Made by a program: the position numbers and the translations under genes
Notes under the pieces: model-generated
Database searches by the model: none
What the model was told of the DNA's origin: nothing
Seen by the model: only the letters and a program-made list of their open reading frames with translations
Shown here: positions 61,967-64,000 of the stretch, piece by piece
How positions within the stretch are numbered: the stretch's first letter is position 1
Layout of the letters: the number at the start of each line of letters is the position of its first letter
NCBI GenBank assembly: GCA_030622545.1
Contig: JAUXGA010000003.1
Span: forward strand, 22,748 to 86,747
Length of the DNA: 64,000 nucleotides
Direction: 5' to 3'
Source: a bacterium
GTDB taxonomy: Bacteria > Electryoneota > RPQS01 > DYHQ01

Positions 61967-63394
61967 CTAATATAAGACTGCAACACTGTAGAAATAGCGT
62001 TGTGTTGAGTCGTAATCCTCCGTGTCTAAATAGTCCCACTCTGCCGGTGATGTGGTGGTAACAAGATCCCATTGATTAAGGGGAAGATCAACCTGTGTTG
62101 TGCGGTAAAGTTTGTATCCTGTCGCATTAGCAAAAGGCCGCCACGAAACATACCGCCCCGTCTCCTCGACGGAATAGCATATGTAGATCTCCTTGGATGG
62201 GTCATAATCCGGCCATGAATGATGAAAGTAGTAAGCGCCAATATCCGAAACGGTCGTATCAGGATCAAGTTGACATGGATTCCCCGCATCAATGCAACAA
62301 CTCGAAGCCGTCAGGTGATAATCATAATTTGCTACATCTACAAACATGGGATCACAGAAGATGTTGAAATAGACATCACTTGGTTCCCCATTAGCATTTG
62401 TAGTGTCAACCACGCCAATACCTGGAGGACCTTGAGATGGATTCACAATGTCTCCACCGCTGTTGTCAAAGAAATTGCAATAGGCTACGTGACTTGTTGG
62501 GCTATTGTCAAATGTGATCCCAGAACCAGAAGAAAATGCGAAAATTGAACTACTAAAACTTGGCGATGAATCTTCACAATAAACACCACCTCCACTTCCA
62601 GAATTACCAACAAAAGTGCACTGGATGAAACCTGCAGAGGAGTATCCCCAGCATCGCATTCCACCCCCCTGATCATCAGCCGTATTTTCTCTAATGATAC
62701 AATTCCAAAAGCTTGGATAAGAAGAGTAGAAATACAAACCCCCACCGTCGCCATCGGCATGATTGCTCAAGATTGTGCAATTTGTGAAAAGCGGTGAGGC
62801 ATCATCACCGCAAGTTATGCCACCGCCATGGTCGTTGGCTTGATTACTGCTTATTTCACAATTGATGAAACTAGCAGAAGGAGAGTATATACAGAATATG
62901 CCCCCCCCATCAGCTCCACAGGAGTTTCGCCTGATTCTGCAATTATTGGAAACTGGAGAAGAAGAGGAACAGTATATCCCACCACCGTTCGCATCTTGAC
63001 TGGGCCAGCTACCACCAGTAATCCCATTTTCAATTACGCAGTATTCCAAGCAGCAGGAATCATGGGCGCTATAGAACCGAATCCCCCACCAACCGTTAGG
63101 ATTGTTCTGTAGGTCTGTTGCGAAGTAAATCGAATCCTGTTCCGTGCCGATTGCTTGCAGTAGCCCATTCACGTTGAACTTATAGTGGCCGGTGAACTCG
63201 ACTTTCACTCCCGGACCGATTAAAAGTGTATCGTTGGTCGCAACCGTAACATGATCTTGATAAATCATGAAAGGACTTCCGCCGATATCCCATGTGCCCG
63301 ATATATCCCCTGCTGGAACCCATGTCGTATCGGCCAACGCCGACTCTGCTATTATCAGCAGGGTGAAGCACAGAATCAATCTCGCGATTTTCAT
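61967..63394 (-). CDS. Exported beta-helix protein without a sorting domain
   Basis: The protein has 475 residues. A signal peptide (MKIARLILCFTLLIIAESALA) precedes a right-handed beta-helix with repeats like SPLFTNCTILSNHADGDGGG, Cys-rich as in the three paralogues at 22324-27837. A fibronectin-like domain follows (GRYVSWRPFANATGYKLYRT) and ends at YFYSVAVLY. The paralogues continue with a type IX sorting domain that is missing here. The last codons lie in the repeated CTGCCTGCC sequence, so the 3' end may have been cut and replaced. AGGTG precedes the ATG. Confidence 0.85.
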   Translation of the reverse strand: MKIARLILCFTLLIIAESALADTTWVPAGDISGTWDIGGSPFMIYQDHVTVATNDTLLIGPGVKVEFTGHYKFNVNGLLQAIGTEQDSIYFATDLQNNPNGWWGIRFYSAHDSCCLEYCVIENGITGGSWPSQDANGGGIYCSSSSPVSNNCRIRRNSCGADGGGIFCIYSPSASFINCEISSNQANDHGGGITCGDDASPLFTNCTILSNHADGDGGGLYFYSSYPSFWNCIIRENTADDQGGGMRCWGYSSAGFIQCTFVGNSGSGGGVYCEDSSPSFSSSIFAFSSGSGITFDNSPTSHVAYCNFFDNSGGDIVNPSQGPPGIGVVDTTNANGEPSDVYFNIFCDPMFVDVANYDYHLTASSCCIDAGNPCQLDPDTTVSDIGAYYFHHSWPDYDPSKEIYICYSVEETGRYVSWRPFANATGYKLYRTTQVDLPLNQWDLVTTTSPAEWDYLDTEDYDSTQRYFYSVAVLY

Positions 63395-63476
63395 TTAAAC
63401 ACCTATTGCTTTTATTTGAGGTGGGTCTTTTGTGTTATAAGTTGCTGTTTTCTTTTATAACTCTATTTATAGATGA

Positions 63477-63505
63477 AATATGTTGTTTTTCTCAGCAAAA
63501 GTCAA
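63477..63505 (-). promoter_or_regulatory. Promoter of the last beta-helix gene
   Basis: On the minus strand TTGACT (63505-63500), a 17-base spacer and CATATT (63482-63477) lie about 80 bases upstream of the start. Confidence 0.65.
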
Positions 63506-63542
63506 GGGAAAAATCGATTTTCGCAAAATACTTTTTGTTCTA

Positions 63543-63573
63543 TTCCGGCCGGGTTACGAACCACGGCTCGGCG
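63543..63573 (+). repeat. Palindromic element A, short form
   Basis: TTCCGGCC, GGGTT-ACG-AACC, ACGGCTCGGCG. It carries the outer arm of the long form but no variable centre, linking the two forms. Confidence 0.7.
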
Positions 63574-63638
63574 GGGACGGTTTTACAGGAGTTTAGAGTG
63601 GGAATTATTGCGCTTTATAAGAGGTTGGAGGTGCCTTG

Positions 63639-63668
63639 TTCCGGGCACGCTAACGCCATGCCGCGGCG
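63639..63668 (+). repeat. Palindromic element A, short form
   Basis: TTCCGGGCACGC...CATGCCGCGGCG. CCGGGCA pairs with TGCCGCGG apart from one bulge; the inner arm is weak. Confidence 0.55.
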
Positions 63669-63703
63669 AGAAACACGAATCCGGTTTTCTGAAACGTACG
63701 CGT

Positions 63704-63730
63704 GCAATACGCGGGAGCGTATTGCCTAGT
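63704..63730 (+). repeat. Hairpin element C
   Basis: GCAATACGC, loop GGGA, GCGTATTGC is a perfect 9-bp stem, then CTAGT. It differs from the 14116 copy mainly in stem positions that change on both sides. Confidence 0.65.
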
Positions 63731-63763
63731 TTGGTGGGTCATATGAATTGGTTGGATTTGCCG

Positions 63764-63833
63764 TTCCGGCCGGGTTACGCGCGTTGACGTTATCGGTAAG
63801 TCTGCGGAGATTTGCGCTGAACCCGGCTCGGCG
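63764..63833 (+). repeat. Palindromic element A, long form
   Basis: TTCCGGCCGGGTTACGCGCG, about 29 bases, then TGCGCTGAACCCGGCTCGGCG. It is the third long copy. The last 605 bases of the window (63395-64000) hold this cluster, a promoter and only one doubtful partial gene. Confidence 0.8.
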
Positions 63834-64000
63834 GAGACAATCGCAGGAGCTCGATAGAGCCGACGTACGCGGTAACTTCGTAAAACATCGCATCGTTAAA
63901 TTGAACGACGTAGCTGCAGGTGTAGCAGGTGTCGGTGGTGAAGCCGAGGAACAGGAAAGAATCCTGAGCGCCGCGCACAATAGATAGACATAGTAAACAA
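63790..64000 (-). CDS. Possible 3' end of a gene entering from the right edge
   Basis: The frame is open to the edge and encodes a beta-like tail (FLFLGFTTDTCYTCSYVVQF, then NDAMFYEVTAYVGSIELLRL). Its last ~15 residues and stop codon are read from the A element at 63764. The amino-acid mix looks more natural than in the other frames, but 70 codons are too few to be sure. No family is recognised. Confidence 0.3.
   Translation of the reverse strand, partial: CLLCLSIVRGAQDSFLFLGFTTDTCYTCSYVVQFNDAMFYEVTAYVGSIELLRLSPPSRVQRKSPQTYR

Noticed and set aside
63543..63833. Clustered palindromes as a CRISPR array
   Set aside because: The units differ in length and arms, the intervals are irregular and no cas genes are near.
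1..64000. tRNA, rRNA or other structured RNA genes
   Set aside because: I found no cloverleaf with a TTCGA-type arm, no rRNA-like blocks and no riboswitch core in any gap; a covariance search would be needed to exclude small RNAs.

Overview
The window is a chromosomal segment around the replication origin of a Gram-negative-type bacterium. Four proteins carry a C-terminal type IX secretion sorting domain (core PNPFNPxTxIxYD). TonB-receptor, tricorn-protease and DUF4175/DUF4159 families are also present. Together these point to the Fibrobacterota-Chlorobiota-Bacteroidota superphylum, probably a candidate phylum rather than a classical Bacteroidota lineage. That placement is inference. I saw no rRNA, tRNA, CRISPR array or transposase gene.

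Layout. (1) 1-7233: a secreted GEVED/type IX protein cut by the left edge, a tricorn-like protease and a saccharopine dehydrogenase. (2) 7353-13160, minus strand: a tight run ftcD, cyclodeaminase, mutL, miaA, pyk, with an EVE-NucS fusion upstream at 13194-14087. (3) 14257-27837, minus: TPR protein, DUF4175 coiled-coil protein, TonB-dependent receptor and three beta-helix type IX cargo proteins. (4) 27946-36655, minus: a nuclease-like unknown, DUF4159, three parvulin-type chaperones in a row and mfd. (5) 36950-48354, minus: the origin-side block rpmH, rnpA, yidD, yidC, mnmE, then three extra genes (Roco GTPase, TfoX-like, secreted nitroreductase), mnmG, a perfect parS, rsmG and murQ. (6) 48355-51619: divergent promoters, dnaA, the probable oriC, dnaN. 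(7) 51838-53351: a HigB toxin with a HigA-ImmA fusion, with promoter and operator visible. (8) 53487-60075, minus: dapA, dapB, a BglII-type restriction-modification pair, lysC and a SpoIID/SPOR protein behind one strong promoter. (9) 60262-64000: an NtrC-type regulator, another beta-helix protein and a cluster of palindromic repeats.

Four observations stand out. First, gaps between genes hold at least a dozen short palindromic elements with conserved ends (TTCCGG...CGGCG) and arms that change sequence together, plus two companion hairpin families. I do not recognise them as a described repeat. Second, rnpA can only be read through a -1 shift at a run of nine T. Third, the restriction-modification pair sits inside the lysine/DAP gene set, directly beside a decayed second copy of the dapB 3' end. 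Fourth, three separate defence- or conflict-type loci (EVE-NucS, Roco, HigB/HigA-ImmA) lie among housekeeping genes. Residue positions given as approximate were estimated from nucleotide distances.
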